Source: Microbacterium aurugineum (lineage in GTDB: Bacteria; Actinomycetota; Actinomycetes; Actinomycetales; Microbacteriaceae). From it: a stretch of DNA of 64,000 nt. Shown one piece after another: positions 14,575 to 23,426 of this stretch (position 1 is its first letter; each line of letters opens with the position of its first letter). The DNA lies in NCBI RefSeq assembly GCF_023101205.1, contig NZ_CP078078.1, forward strand, positions 496,001-560,000. Reading direction: 5' to 3'. A program made the position numbers and the translations under genes. The notes under the pieces were generated by a model, which was not told where the DNA came from, did no database searches, and was given only the letters and a program-made list of their open reading frames with translations.

Positions 14575-14682
14575 GTGGGACTCATCAGCGGATATGTCGT
14601 GAACGTCCTCGGGCGGGTGCTCACGGAGCAGAACGCCGACCTCGGCGACTGGCAATGCAAGGTGATGGGCCGCTGTGCCTGA
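14575..14682 (+). CDS. 35-codon small ORF overlapping the sensor-kinase start
   Basis: A GTG at 14575 preceded by AAGGAG with a 6-nt spacer opens a 35-codon frame, MGLISGYVVNVLGRVL then TEQNADLGDWQCKVMGRCA, ending at TGA 14680-14682. The stop lies 8 nt inside the kinase gene, whose GTG is at 14675, an arrangement typical of translational coupling. The first half is an amphipathic or hydrophobic helix, the second half is polar with two Cys five residues apart. An in-frame ATG at 14560 is a poorer start. It could be a signalling or leader peptide, or just a coupling ORF; I know no family. Confidence 0.5.
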   Translation: MGLISGYVVNVLGRVLTEQNADLGDWQCKVMGRCA

Positions 14683-15904
14683 CGACCTCGCACCGTCCGG
14701 TCGTCGCCGGGAACCGCTCCTCGCTGGGCGCGGATCGGTCGCGAGGATGCTGCGGTCGCCGAGGTTCTGGGAGCCTCGGACACTCCATCCTGTGGCGCGT
14801 CTACTTCTGATCGTCATCATCGGCGTCCTTCTGGCCGTCGCCATCGGGTTCGCCGTCGAGGGCGGTGAGTTCACCCGGTACGACCTTCTCGCCATCGTCT
14901 TCTACCTGGGGCTCGCGGCGTTCGCGTGGCATCCGATGACGGCGGCGTTCATCGTCATGCTGATCAGTAGCGTCGGCGTCGTCTTCACCGGGAGCGGCGG
15001 CGATCTCCTCGAGCTGGCGATCTCGCTCGGACTGGTCGCCGTGACATGCGCGCCGTGGGTGATCATCATCCACATCGTGGTGCTGGGAGCGCTGACCGCA
15101 TATGTGGCGGTCGAAACGACGACGCTCGCAGCCGGCGGCGTTTACGGCATCGCCGGCATCGCGACGATCGCGTTCCTCGTCGGCGTCGCCTTCAGGCTCG
15201 TGACCGCGAGAGAAACGATCCTTGTCGCTGAGCGTGCTCGTGTCGAGCGAGACCTGGAAGCCCTTGCCCGAGAAGACCAGGAACGCATCGCCGACCAGCT
15301 CCACGATGGAATCGCACACGATCTCACGCTCATCCTGTTCCATGCCCGCGCCCTGCCCCGCCAGCCCGACGATGCCGCACGACAGGTGTCACTCACCACG
15401 ATCGAAGACTCCGCCGAGCAGGCCCTGCAGAGCATCCAGTCGTTGCTCTCGCTCATGCGCGACACGACCACAGAGGCTCCGCCACCACAAGAGACCCGGT
15501 ACGAAGGAAACATCATCGTTGCGATCGCGGCTCTCAGCGAGCTTCTGCGTGATGCGGGGATCCCGGTCACGCTCGATGCGCCGAGCACAGCACTCGACGT
15601 GCCGCCGGTTGTGGAGCGTGTTCTGATCGAGATGGCGATCGAGGCCGTCATGAACATCATCAAGCACGCCCCGAAGTCGAGATCCGCGAGGATCCATATC
15701 GATCGTCAGCCCGACCAAGTCGAGTTGGTTGTCACGAACGTCGGCGCTCCGTCACACCGCTCGAATCTGCCGTCGGGTGGGCGCGGGTTGAGGCGCGCGC
15801 GTCAGCGCCTCAACCAGATTCACGGGCGCCTGCAGGCAGGGCCGACCGACGGCGCATGGGAGCTGCGAGCGATCATCGCGACGGAATCCGACCTCAACGC
15901 CTGA
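14675..15904 (+). CDS. Sensor histidine kinase (HisKA_3 type)
   Basis: A 409-residue membrane kinase. About six hydrophobic helices (residues 40-180) form an input domain of the short-loop intramembrane type with no large extracellular part. After a coiled linker (VERDLEALAREDQER) comes the phospho-acceptor His in DQLHDGIAHDL at about residue 210. The dimer helix and the HATPase domain follow: the N box around EAVMNIIKHA (about 327) and the G box GGRGLRRARQRL near the end. It pairs with the divergent NarL-type regulator at 13763. The GTG start overlaps the small ORF, whose translation probably drives it. Intramembrane kinases of this layout often sense envelope stress. Confidence 0.88.
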   Translation: MPDDLAPSGRRREPLLAGRGSVARMLRSPRFWEPRTLHPVARLLLIVIIGVLLAVAIGFAVEGGEFTRYDLLAIVFYLGLAAFAWHPMTAAFIVMLISSVGVVFTGSGGDLLELAISLGLVAVTCAPWVIIIHIVVLGALTAYVAVETTTLAAGGVYGIAGIATIAFLVGVAFRLVTARETILVAERARVERDLEALAREDQERIADQLHDGIAHDLTLILFHARALPRQPDDAARQVSLTTIEDSAEQALQSIQSLLSLMRDTTTEAPPPQETRYEGNIIVAIAALSELLRDAGIPVTLDAPSTALDVPPVVERVLIEMAIEAVMNIIKHAPKSRSARIHIDRQPDQVELVVTNVGAPSHRSNLPSGGRGLRRARQRLNQIHGRLQAGPTDGAWELRAIIATESDLNA

Positions 15905-15988
15905 GCCACGAGCGGCTTCGGCAGTGATGTGCGACGTGGGTGTGGGTTCATGGGTGCATCATCGCGATCGTGGTCTCCTCGGTGATCC

Positions 15989-17197
15989 TCACTCGGAGAG
16001 CGAACCGCGTCCAGGTGTCCCCTCGTGCGGCCAACCCGTGTACGCCTCGGCGAGGAACGTCTGCCCCGCCTCCGACTCGACGACCGATCGCAGCTCGCCG
16101 ATCTGGCGCCGATGGTCGAAGTCGCTCGCATCGCGTGCGGTGTGCAGCATGCTCGTCATCCACCAGGAGAAGTGCTGCGCTTTCCAGATGCGCCGCAGTG
16201 CCGTCTCGGCGAAGGCGTCGATGAGGCGGGCGTCGTTCTCGAGAAGAAGCGCCTGCAGAGCGCGGTCGAGCAGCACGACGTCGGCGACCGCGAGGTTCAT
16301 GCCCTTCGCCCCGGTCGGCGGCACCGTATGGGCCGCATCGCCGACGAGCACCGCGCGCCCGTGCCGAAGCTCGTGCGCCACGAAGCTGCGGAACCGGAGG
16401 ACGTCGCGCTGGATGACGGGTCCGGCCGCGAGGGCGGTGCCCGGCACCCGCGCCTGCAAGGTCTCCCAGATCTCCTCGTCCGACAGGGCGTCCGGGGCAG
16501 CGTCCGGATCGCATTGGAAGTACATGCGCTGCACGGTCGTGCTGCGCTGACTGATGAGTGCGAAACCCTCGGCGGAGTTGCTGTAGATCAGTTCGTCTGC
16601 GCTCGGCGGCGCCTCGCACAGGATGCCGAACCACGCGAACGGGTACTCCCGGAAATAGCCGCCGGTCGACGAACCGGTGACCGCGGGGCGGACGACGCTG
16701 CGCGAGCCGTCGGCACCGACCACGAAGTCGGCGTCGATCCGCACCGCGTCGCCGTCCGCAGTGGTCGCCGTCACCCACGGCCGATCGGTCTCGACGTCGC
16801 CGACACCGGTGACCTCGGTCTCGAATCGGAGGTCCTGACCAGCCGCGAGCCGCGCGGCGATCAGGTCCTTGAGCACCTCGTGCTGCGGGTACAACCAGAC
16901 GCTCCGCCCCGTCAGCGACGGGAAGTCGATGCGGTGTCCCTCGCCCTCGAAGCGCAGTTCGATACCGTCGTGGCGGGTGCCGACCGCGAGCACCCGCTCG
17001 CTCGCGCCGGACTCACTCAGCACCCGGACGGTCTCCTGTTCGAGGATGCCGGCGCGGATGGTCGACTCGATCTCCGCACGGCTCCGGCGGTCGAGCACGA
17101 TCGATTCGATTCCGGCCTCGGCGAGGAGGTGTGCCAGCAGAAGACCTGCGGGCCCTGCGCCGACGATCGCGACACGGGTGCGGACGGTGGTGGTCAT
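15989..17197 (-). CDS. pobA: 4-hydroxybenzoate 3-monooxygenase
   Basis: A 402-residue flavoprotein hydroxylase that converts 4-hydroxybenzoate plus O2 to protocatechuate. The dinucleotide motif GAGPAGLLLAHLLAEAG is at residues 12-28. The substrate and FAD Arg region IRAGILEQETV follows, then DG in VVGADGSRS and the second FAD motif GDAAHTVPPTGAKGMNLA (about 288-305), which contains the PTGAKG loop of PobA. Length and motifs match PobA (about 394 residues). AAGGAG precedes the ATG. It is codirectional with the regulator gene upstream and feeds the pca genes on the other side. The promoter carries GAATGGGATTC (17270-17280). Confidence 0.93.
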   Translation of the reverse strand: MTTTVRTRVAIVGAGPAGLLLAHLLAEAGIESIVLDRRSRAEIESTIRAGILEQETVRVLSESGASERVLAVGTRHDGIELRFEGEGHRIDFPSLTGRSVWLYPQHEVLKDLIAARLAAGQDLRFETEVTGVGDVETDRPWVTATTADGDAVRIDADFVVGADGSRSVVRPAVTGSSTGGYFREYPFAWFGILCEAPPSADELIYSNSAEGFALISQRSTTVQRMYFQCDPDAAPDALSDEEIWETLQARVPGTALAAGPVIQRDVLRFRSFVAHELRHGRAVLVGDAAHTVPPTGAKGMNLAVADVVLLDRALQALLLENDARLIDAFAETALRRIWKAQHFSWWMTSMLHTARDASDFDHRRQIGELRSVVESEAGQTFLAEAYTGWPHEGTPGRGSLSE

Positions 17198-17269
17198 GGC
17201 GTCTCCTTCGACGGATGTTCGCCAGTCAGTGTGGGCGACTCCGTGGAGCCGGACTCAAGCTCTACCGTT

Positions 17270-17280
17270 GAATGGGATTC
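17270..17280. promoter_or_regulatory. Candidate IclR-type site upstream of pobA
   Basis: GAATGGGATTC is a palindrome 73 bp before the pobA start. TGAATGGGA within it is repeated in the other pathway promoter on the minus strand (18071-18079). Confidence 0.4.
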
Positions 17281-17284
17281 TGCG

Positions 17285-18037
17285 TCATCGGCGTCCGCCG
17301 AGTGCGCGCTCGATCTCCCGTGCGGCGGCGAAGAGCTCCCGGAGCGCGGGTTCGGTCGGTGCATCCCTTCGGAGCACGACCGAGAGCGCGGCCGCCACAT
17401 CGCCGGTCTCGTCGTGGACAGGCACGGCCACGCCCGTGGATACCGCCTCGATGTAGCCGGGGGCGACGGCATGTCCGATCGTGCGCACCTCGGCGAGCTT
17501 GCGGCGGAGGAGCGACGGCTCCGTGATGGTCTCGCTCGTCACCGACATCAGCGGACCCGAGAGCACCCGCTCCTGCAGCGCGCGATCCGCGTAGGCGAGC
17601 AGCACGAGGCCGGAGGACGACGCGTGCAGCGGAAGGCGCCCGGCGATGCGTGTCACGTTCGATCCGGACTCGGGACTGCTCAACCGCTCGAGGAACAGCG
17701 CCTCGTCCTGTTCGAGGATCGCGAGCTGTGTGTGCTCGCGCACCCGCGACTGCACACGCTCCATCGACGGCATCGCGGCCTGTCGCAGCCGCAAGGCGTG
17801 CGACGACCGGGTGGCGAGCTCCCACAGCCGCATGCCGATGCGGATGCGCCGGTCATCATCGCGTTCCAGCATCCCCGCGTCCACCAGCTCGCCGACGATG
17901 CGATGCGCGCTGGAGGCGGGGAGGCCGGCGCGCCTGCCGATATCGGCTGCGGTCTGCACCGTGCGCGCCGGGGTGAAGGTCTCGAGGACGCGGATCAGAC
18001 GCTCCGTCACGGAATCGCCGGAGGGGGAGTTGGCCAT
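17285..18037 (-). CDS. IclR family regulator of the 4-hydroxybenzoate/protocatechuate genes
   Basis: A 250-residue protein from the ATG at 18035-18037 (a GTG six codons earlier is possible). The N-terminal winged HTH (about residues 12-75) has TAADIGRRAGLPASSAHRIV. The C-terminal IclR effector domain (about 90-245) has VREHTQLAILEQDEALFLE, PLHASSSGLVLLAY and EAVSTGVAVPVHDETG. IclR proteins of this kind (PcaR, PcaU, PobR) bind protocatechuate, adipate or 4-hydroxybenzoate and activate or repress the adjacent operons. It lies between pobA and the divergent pcaH, the classic position for such a regulator. Confidence 0.87.
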   Translation of the reverse strand: MANSPSGDSVTERLIRVLETFTPARTVQTAADIGRRAGLPASSAHRIVGELVDAGMLERDDDRRIRIGMRLWELATRSSHALRLRQAAMPSMERVQSRVREHTQLAILEQDEALFLERLSSPESGSNVTRIAGRLPLHASSSGLVLLAYADRALQERVLSGPLMSVTSETITEPSLLRRKLAEVRTIGHAVAPGYIEAVSTGVAVPVHDETGDVAAALSVVLRRDAPTEPALRELFAAAREIERALGGRR

Positions 18038-18067
18038 GCCGAGATCATGCCACACCCGAGAGTGTCG

Positions 18068-18086
18068 ACTCCCATTCAGTGGGAAT
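18068..18086. promoter_or_regulatory. Candidate IclR operator between the regulator and pcaH
   Basis: TCCCA-N5-TGGGA (18070-18084) forms an inverted repeat in the divergent gap. Read on the minus strand it contains TGAATGGGA, the word also found before pobA. Confidence 0.5.
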
Positions 18087-18154
18087 GCGTCACCGGCGCT
18101 GAGCGGGAGGCGTCAGGATGCTGTCATTGTCACCGCCGTGTCGAAGGAGACGCC

Positions 18155-18976
18155 ATGACCTCTGCAGCCGGAACCGCCGTCGCGGCCCCCGAGACGCTGC
18201 TGGCCTCACCGGACCAGGTGACGCAGGCCAGCATCACACAGGAGATCGCCGACGTGCACGCCTCGCTCGCCGACCGCGCGGCGACGGGGGAGCGGCTTCC
18301 CGCCACGATCCGTGATTTCCGTCCGTACCGGTCGAGCATCCTGAGGCATCCGACCAAGAACCCCCAGCTCGTCGACCCGGAGACCATCGAGCTGCTCTCG
18401 CCCGCGTTCGGACAGCGCGATGTCGCGGCGATCGAATCGGACCTCACGATCCAGCACTCCGGCGAGCCCCTCGGCGAACGGATGACGGTGCGCGGGCGAT
18501 TGCTCGACTCGTGGGGGCGCCCGATCGCGAACCAGCTCATCGAGATCTGGCAGGCGAACTCGGCCGGTCGATACATCCACCAGCGCGATCAGCACCCTGC
18601 TCCGCTCGATCCGAACTTCACGGGCGCGGGAAGAGCGGTGACGAACGACCACGGCGAATACCTCTTCACCACCATCAAGCCGGGCCCGTACCCGTGGAAG
18701 AACCACGTGAACGCCTGGCGCCCCGCGCACATCCACTTCTCTGTGTTCGGCTCTTCTTTCACCCAGCGCCTCGTGACGCAGATGTACTTCCCCGGCGACC
18801 CGCTCTTCGCGCTCGATCCGATCTACAACACCATCTGGCGGCAGAAGGACCGCGACGCCCTCGTCGGGGTGTACGACCACGACCTGACATCGCCGGAGTG
18901 GTCGACGGGCTACCGCTTCGACATCGTCGTCGACGGTCCCGATGCGACCTGGTTCGAACAGGAGGACGACGCATGA
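18155..18976 (+). CDS. pcaH: Protocatechuate 3,4-dioxygenase, beta subunit
   Basis: A 273-residue subunit carrying the Fe(III) site of the ring-cleaving intradiol dioxygenase. Iron ligands are visible as the Tyr in GPYPWKNHVNAW, the HIH in WRPAHIHFSVFG (two His), and another Tyr in SAGRYIHQRDQH. The N-terminal PCDO_beta domain with RDFRPYRSSILRHPTKNPQL precedes the catalytic core, which starts at GERMTVRGRLLDSWGRPI. AAGGAG lies 5 bases before the ATG. Longer frames read through antisense pobA and are rejected. The product is 3-carboxy-cis,cis-muconate. It overlaps pcaG by 4 nt. Confidence 0.95.
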   Translation: MTSAAGTAVAAPETLLASPDQVTQASITQEIADVHASLADRAATGERLPATIRDFRPYRSSILRHPTKNPQLVDPETIELLSPAFGQRDVAAIESDLTIQHSGEPLGERMTVRGRLLDSWGRPIANQLIEIWQANSAGRYIHQRDQHPAPLDPNFTGAGRAVTNDHGEYLFTTIKPGPYPWKNHVNAWRPAHIHFSVFGSSFTQRLVTQMYFPGDPLFALDPIYNTIWRQKDRDALVGVYDHDLTSPEWSTGYRFDIVVDGPDATWFEQEDDA

Positions 18977-19533
18977 CCGTGCCCGCGAGGACCCACCGGC
19001 CCACACCGGGCCAGACCGTCGGCCCGTTCTTCGCCTACGGCGTCGAGTATCCGAAGATGCACGAGGTCGCGTTCCCGCACGCGCCGGGAAGCATCCTGCT
19101 CGGCGGCACCGTGCGTGACGGAGCGGGGAACCCGATCCCCGATGCCTTCATCGAGATCTTCGGAGCGGACGCCGACGGCGCAGTGCCCCGTGTACGCGGA
19201 GCCTTCCGCCGCGACGACCACTCCTTCACCGGCTTCGGCCGGGCCTTCGCGAACGACGATGGTCACTACGAGTTCTGGACGAGGAACCCGGGTGCCTCCC
19301 CTGGGCGTGCCCCGTTCTTCGCCGCGATCATCTATGCGCGCGGTCTGCCCGACAAGCTGCACACCCGTATCTACCTGCCGGACGACGTCGCCGCGCTCGC
19401 CGCCGATCCGCTGCTCTCATCGCTGGCCCCCGAAGAGCGGAACACCCTGGTCGCGATCCGCACCGACGAGGGAGGGTTGCAGCACGACATCCGCCTGCAG
19501 GGCGAGGGGGAGACGGTGTTCCTTGTCTATTGA
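18973..19533 (+). CDS. pcaG: Protocatechuate 3,4-dioxygenase, alpha subunit
   Basis: A 186-residue subunit homologous to PcaH but lacking the metal ligands. The sequence starts PTPGQTVGPFFAYG and has the intradiol core GGTVRDGAGNPIPDAFIEIF, GFGRAFANDDGHYEFWT and ARGLPDKLHTRIYLPDD. In place of HIH there is ARGLPDKLHTR, as expected for the non-catalytic chain that shapes the substrate pocket. The ATG overlaps the pcaH TGA, which gives equal translation of both chains of the alpha-beta protomer. Confidence 0.95.
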   Translation: MTVPARTHRPTPGQTVGPFFAYGVEYPKMHEVAFPHAPGSILLGGTVRDGAGNPIPDAFIEIFGADADGAVPRVRGAFRRDDHSFTGFGRAFANDDGHYEFWTRNPGASPGRAPFFAAIIYARGLPDKLHTRIYLPDDVAALAADPLLSSLAPEERNTLVAIRTDEGGLQHDIRLQGEGETVFLVY

Positions 19534-19569
19534 ACGCATGAGCCGCGCCGTGCGGGAGAGGGGACACGG

Positions 19570-20853
19570 ATGACTTCCTTCGACCTCGGACTGCTCTCCC
19601 CGCTCACGGTCGGGCATGATCGCCTCGTCGGCGACAGGGCGGTGCTCGATGCGCTCCTCGCCGCCGAGCGGGCGCTGGTCGCGGCATACGCGGACATCGG
19701 GATGCTGGCGTCCGACGAGCACCCGATCATCGACGCGGTGTTCGACCACATGATCGACGCGGACGCGCTCGCGGCGGATGCCGTCGCGGGCGGCAACCCG
19801 GTGATCCCCCTGGTCGGTCAGCTCAGGGCCCTCGTCGCCGCCGATCAGCGGGTGTGGGTGCACCGCGGCGCCACCAGCCAGGACATCATCGACACCGCAC
19901 TCATGATCGCCGCCCGCGCCGCCGTCGACCGGCTGCGGGAGTCGCTGAGCAGAGTCACGGCGAACCTGGACGACGTCGTCACGCGACACGGCGACACCGT
20001 GGTGGCGGCACGGACGCTCACGCAGCACGCCGTGCCGATGACCCTCGGCGCCCGCATCGCCACCTGGCGGCGCGGCATCGATCGCGCCCTCGTGCGCCTG
20101 GACGCGCTCACCCTCCCCGCCCAACTCGCCGGTGCCGCGGGGACCCGCGCCTCGTTCCTCGAGATCACGGGATCCGCGGTCGACGCCCGGGCTCTCGTCA
20201 CCGCGTTCGCCGCGCGGGTCGGCCTCGACGACGCCCCGGAATCCTGGCAGGTCACCCGGTGGCCCGTCACCGAACTCGGCGATGCGCTCGTGCAGGCACT
20301 CGATGCGCTCGGCAAGATCGCCGGCGACGTCGCGACCCTCAGTCGCACCGAGATCGGAGAGCTCAGGGAAGGCACGCGTGGCGGATCGTCGGCCATGCCG
20401 CAGAAGCAGAATCCGGTCGCATCGACCCTCATCCGCTCGGCAGCGCTTCGTGCCCCGCAGCTCGGTGCCACGCTTCACCTCGCGGCCGCGCTCGCCGCGG
20501 ACGAGCGCCCGGCCGGTTCCTGGCATGCGGAATGGCCGACCCTGCGCGAACTCCTGCGCCTGGCGCTCGGCGCTTCGGCCCATGCCGTCTCACTGTCCGA
20601 GAACCTCCGGGTGGACGCCGGCGCCGCGGCGCACAACCTCGCGCTCACCGGTGGCCTGCTGGTCAGCGAACGTCTGGCGCTCGTGCTCGTTCCGCTGATC
20701 GGGCGGGACCGCTTCGACGCGCTCATCCGAGAGGCGGACGCGGGGGCGGACCTCGGTTCGCTGCTGCGCGCGCTCCCCGAGGCCGCCGACCTCGACATCG
20801 CCGACCTGATCGACCCCGCTGCCTACACCGGCGAGCACGGAGACCGCTCATGA
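19570..20853 (+). CDS. pcaB: 3-carboxy-cis,cis-muconate cycloisomerase
   Basis: A 427-residue member of the aspartase/fumarase superfamily that lactonises 3-carboxymuconate to 4-carboxymuconolactone. Conserved regions are VHRGATSQDIIDTAL (residues about 97-111), RTLTQHAVPMTLG with the catalytic His (about 145-157), and the signature loop GGSSAMPQKQNPV (about 274-286). It follows pcaG after 36 nt and overlaps pcaD by 4 nt. Bacterial PcaB proteins are about 350-450 residues, so it is complete. Confidence 0.94.
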   Translation: MTSFDLGLLSPLTVGHDRLVGDRAVLDALLAAERALVAAYADIGMLASDEHPIIDAVFDHMIDADALAADAVAGGNPVIPLVGQLRALVAADQRVWVHRGATSQDIIDTALMIAARAAVDRLRESLSRVTANLDDVVTRHGDTVVAARTLTQHAVPMTLGARIATWRRGIDRALVRLDALTLPAQLAGAAGTRASFLEITGSAVDARALVTAFAARVGLDDAPESWQVTRWPVTELGDALVQALDALGKIAGDVATLSRTEIGELREGTRGGSSAMPQKQNPVASTLIRSAALRAPQLGATLHLAAALAADERPAGSWHAEWPTLRELLRLALGASAHAVSLSENLRVDAGAAAHNLALTGGLLVSERLALVLVPLIGRDRFDALIREADAGADLGSLLRALPEAADLDIADLIDPAAYTGEHGDRS

Positions 20854-21638
20854 CCACGATCGCCGTCACCGACCCGGTCGGCCCCGCCGATGCCCCGCTC
20901 CTCGTGCTCGGCCCCTCGCTCGGCACGTCGGCGATCCTCTGGGAGGGCGTCGTCCCCGCACTGGCACGGACTCACCGCGTGGTCCTCTGGGATCTGCCGG
21001 GGCACGGTGCGGCGCCCCCGGCGGATGCGCCGTTCTCCGTCGCGGATCTCGCCGATGCCGTCGCCGATGCCGTCGCCGATGTCGGGGCGGATCTCGGGGC
21101 TGACCGCATCCGCTACGCCGGGGTGTCCCTCGGCGGCGCTGTCGGTCTGGAGATCATGCTCCGGCATCCTGAACTCGTCGAGAGTGCCGCGATCCTCTGC
21201 TCCGGCGCCGCGATCGGAACGCCGGAGGGCTGGCATGACCGGGCGGCCCAGGTGCGCGCGCAGTCGACGTCGTCGCTGATCATCGGGTCCGCGCAGCGCT
21301 GGTTCGCGCCCGGCTCGGTCGCCGCGCACCCCGACGTGACCGGACGGCTGCTGCACGTGCTGCAGGACACCGACGACGAGAGCTATGCCCTGTGCTGTGA
21401 GGCGCTCGCCGAATTCGACGTCCGGGACCGCCTCGGCGAGATCCGGACGCCGGTGCTCGCGGTCTGGGGCGCAAATGACGCGGTGACGCCGGAGACCTCA
21501 GCCCGCGAGATCGCCGACGGCGTGCGCCACGGCCGGGCTCGCGGCATCCCGGAGGCTTCGCACCTCGCGCCGGTCGACGATCCCGTCGCGGTCGAGCAGC
21601 TGTTGACCGAGTTCTTCACGAAGGAAGGCCGATCATGA
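20850..21638 (+). CDS. pcaD: 3-oxoadipate enol-lactonase
   Basis: A 262-residue alpha/beta hydrolase that opens 3-oxoadipate enol-lactone to 3-oxoadipate. The oxyanion region PLLVLGPSLGTSAILW is at residues 14-29. The nucleophile is in YAGVSLGGAVGLE (Ser near 91), the acid in AVWGANDAVTPE (about 210) and the His in PEASHLAPVDDP (about 238). The start overlaps pcaB. In many actinobacteria PcaD is fused to PcaC as PcaL; here the two are separate, overlapping genes. Confidence 0.92.
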   Translation: MTTIAVTDPVGPADAPLLVLGPSLGTSAILWEGVVPALARTHRVVLWDLPGHGAAPPADAPFSVADLADAVADAVADVGADLGADRIRYAGVSLGGAVGLEIMLRHPELVESAAILCSGAAIGTPEGWHDRAAQVRAQSTSSLIIGSAQRWFAPGSVAAHPDVTGRLLHVLQDTDDESYALCCEALAEFDVRDRLGEIRTPVLAVWGANDAVTPETSAREIADGVRHGRARGIPEASHLAPVDDPVAVEQLLTEFFTKEGRS

Positions 21639-22048
21639 CCGGACTCACCGATGACGAGCGCCGAGCGCAGGGGATGGCGGTGCGCCGCGAAGTGCTCTCC
21701 GATGCGCACGTCGACCGAGCGATCGCCGCGACCACGGACCTCACCGCGGACTTCCAGGACTTCATCACCCGGGTCGCCTGGGGAGATGTCTGGTCTCGTC
21801 CCGGACTCGACCGCCGGTCGCGATCGATCGCCGTGCTCTCCTCGCTCATCGCGCACGGGCACCACGAAGAGCTCGCGATGCATCTGCGCGCCGCACGGCG
21901 CAACGGTCTCACCATCGAGGAGATCCGCGAGGTGATCCTGCAGTCGGCCGTCTACTCCGGTGTCCCCGCCGCGAACACCGCGTTCCGGATCGCCGGCGAG
22001 GTCTTCTCGACACAGCCCGGTGACCACGACGGCGAGGGCCGCTCGTGA
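21635..22048 (+). CDS. pcaC: 4-carboxymuconolactone decarboxylase
   Basis: A 137-residue CMD/AhpD-fold protein. The line RRSRSIAVLSSLIAHGHHEELAMHLRAARRNGLTIEEI carries the His and Glu typical of true PcaC, and there is no CxxC as in AhpD peroxidases. It decarboxylates 4-carboxymuconolactone to the enol-lactone used by PcaD, its upstream neighbour with a 4-nt overlap. Length is standard (about 130). Confidence 0.93.
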   Translation: MTGLTDDERRAQGMAVRREVLSDAHVDRAIAATTDLTADFQDFITRVAWGDVWSRPGLDRRSRSIAVLSSLIAHGHHEELAMHLRAARRNGLTIEEIREVILQSAVYSGVPAANTAFRIAGEVFSTQPGDHDGEGRS

Positions 22049-22794
22049 TCGACAAGACGGTTCCGGATGCCGCGACGGCAGTGGCAGGGATCGCCGACGG
22101 CGCGACCGTGATGATCGGCGGTTTCGGCCGGGCAGGACAGCCCGTCGAGCTCATCGACGCGCTCATCGCCCAGGGAGCGCGGGACCTCACGATCGTCGCG
22201 AACAACGCGGGGAACGGGGACATCGGTCTGGCGGCTCTGCTCGCGGAACGCCGGGTGCGACGGATCGTCTGCTCCTTCCCGCGTCAGCACGACTCCTGGG
22301 TGTTCGACGGTCTGTACCGGGCGGGGGAGATCGAGCTCGAGATCGTCGCGCAGGGCAACCTGGCCGAGCGCATCCGCGCTGCGGGCGCGGGTATCGGGGC
22401 GTTCTTCTCTCCCACGGGCGTGGGCACGCAGCTCGCGGAGGGCAAGGAGGAGCGCACGATCGACGGCCGTCGCTTCGTGCTGGAGTACCCGATCTCCGCG
22501 GATGTCGCCCTCGTCAGCGCACGGGCCGCCGACCGCTGGGGCAACCTGGTCTATCGGGAGACCGCCCGCAACTTCGGACCCGTCATGGCCACCGCTGCGA
22601 CCACGACGATCGTGCAGGTCGACGAGATCGTGCCCCTCGGGTCCCTCGACCCTGAAACCGTCGTGACGCCGGGGCTGTTCGTGGATCGGGTCGTCGCGGT
22701 CGGACGACGCGCCTGGCTCGATGGCGACGGCTTCACCGGAGGCGTCGACATCGAAGGGCGCCCGCTGGCCACCGGAGCGGAGAGTGGACGATGA
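22045..22794 (+). CDS. pcaI: 3-oxoadipate CoA-transferase, subunit A
   Basis: A 249-residue alpha subunit of a class I CoA-transferase. It begins at a GTG overlapping the pcaC stop. Typical elements are GIADGATVMIGGFGRAGQP (residues 12-30), VANNAGNGD, GGGxG-like AGAGIGAFFSPTGVGT (about 113-128) and YRETARNFGPVMATAA. It works with PcaJ to move CoA from succinyl-CoA to 3-oxoadipate. Confidence 0.93.
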   Translation: MIDKTVPDAATAVAGIADGATVMIGGFGRAGQPVELIDALIAQGARDLTIVANNAGNGDIGLAALLAERRVRRIVCSFPRQHDSWVFDGLYRAGEIELEIVAQGNLAERIRAAGAGIGAFFSPTGVGTQLAEGKEERTIDGRRFVLEYPISADVALVSARAADRWGNLVYRETARNFGPVMATAATTTIVQVDEIVPLGSLDPETVVTPGLFVDRVVAVGRRAWLDGDGFTGGVDIEGRPLATGAESGR

Positions 22795-23426
22795 GTACCC
22801 GGATCACCCGCGACGAGCTGGCGGCGCGCATCGCTGCCGACATCCCCGAGGGTGCGATCGTCAACCTCGGTATCGGCGCCCCCACGCTGGTCGCGAACTT
22901 CCTGCCGGACGACCTCGAGATCGTCCTGCACACCGAGAACGGGCTGCTCGGGATGGGACCGGCGCCGGCATCCGATCGCATCGATCCCGACCTCATCAAC
23001 GCAGGGAAGCAACCGGTCACGGCCCTCGCCGGAGCCTCGTACTTCCACCACGCCGACTCCTTCGCGATGATGCGCGGCGGGCACCTCGACATCTGCGTGC
23101 TCGGAGCGTTCCAGGTGGCGCAGAACGGCGACCTGGCCAACTGGTCGACGGGGGCACCCGGAGCCATCCCGGCGGTCGGTGGAGCGATGGATCTGGCGAT
23201 CGGTGCGAAGCAGGTGTTCGTGATGACCGATCTGCTCGCCAAGGACGGCTCATCCAAGCTCGTGGACGACTGCACGTACCCGCTCACGGGCGTGGGGTGC
23301 GTCACACGCGTCTACACCGATCACGCGATCTTCGACGTCACGCCGGCAGGGTTCTCGGTGCGAGAGACGTTCGGCGAGAACACCCTCGAGACGCTCCGCG
23401 CTCTGACCGGATTGGAACTCTCATGA
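22791..23426 (+). CDS. pcaJ: 3-oxoadipate CoA-transferase, subunit B
   Basis: A 211-residue beta subunit. The class I signature around the catalytic Glu is LHTENGLLGMGPAP at about residues 45-58, and NLGIGAPTLVANFLP precedes it. FAMMRGGHLDICVLGAFQV and DDCTYPLTGVGCVTRVYTD complete the fold. It starts with an ATG overlapping the pcaI stop and overlaps pcaF by 4 nt. Confidence 0.94.
   Translation: MSTRITRDELAARIAADIPEGAIVNLGIGAPTLVANFLPDDLEIVLHTENGLLGMGPAPASDRIDPDLINAGKQPVTALAGASYFHHADSFAMMRGGHLDICVLGAFQVAQNGDLANWSTGAPGAIPAVGGAMDLAIGAKQVFVMTDLLAKDGSSKLVDDCTYPLTGVGCVTRVYTDHAIFDVTPAGFSVRETFGENTLETLRALTGLELS

Noticed and set aside
14560..14682. ATG 14560 as start of the small ORF
   Set aside because: No good ribosome-binding site; the AAGGAG lies after it and serves the GTG at 14575.
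16025..18154. Plus-strand open frame continuing upstream of pcaH
   Set aside because: It is antisense to pobA and the IclR gene; real pcaH homology and ribosome-binding site begin at 18155.
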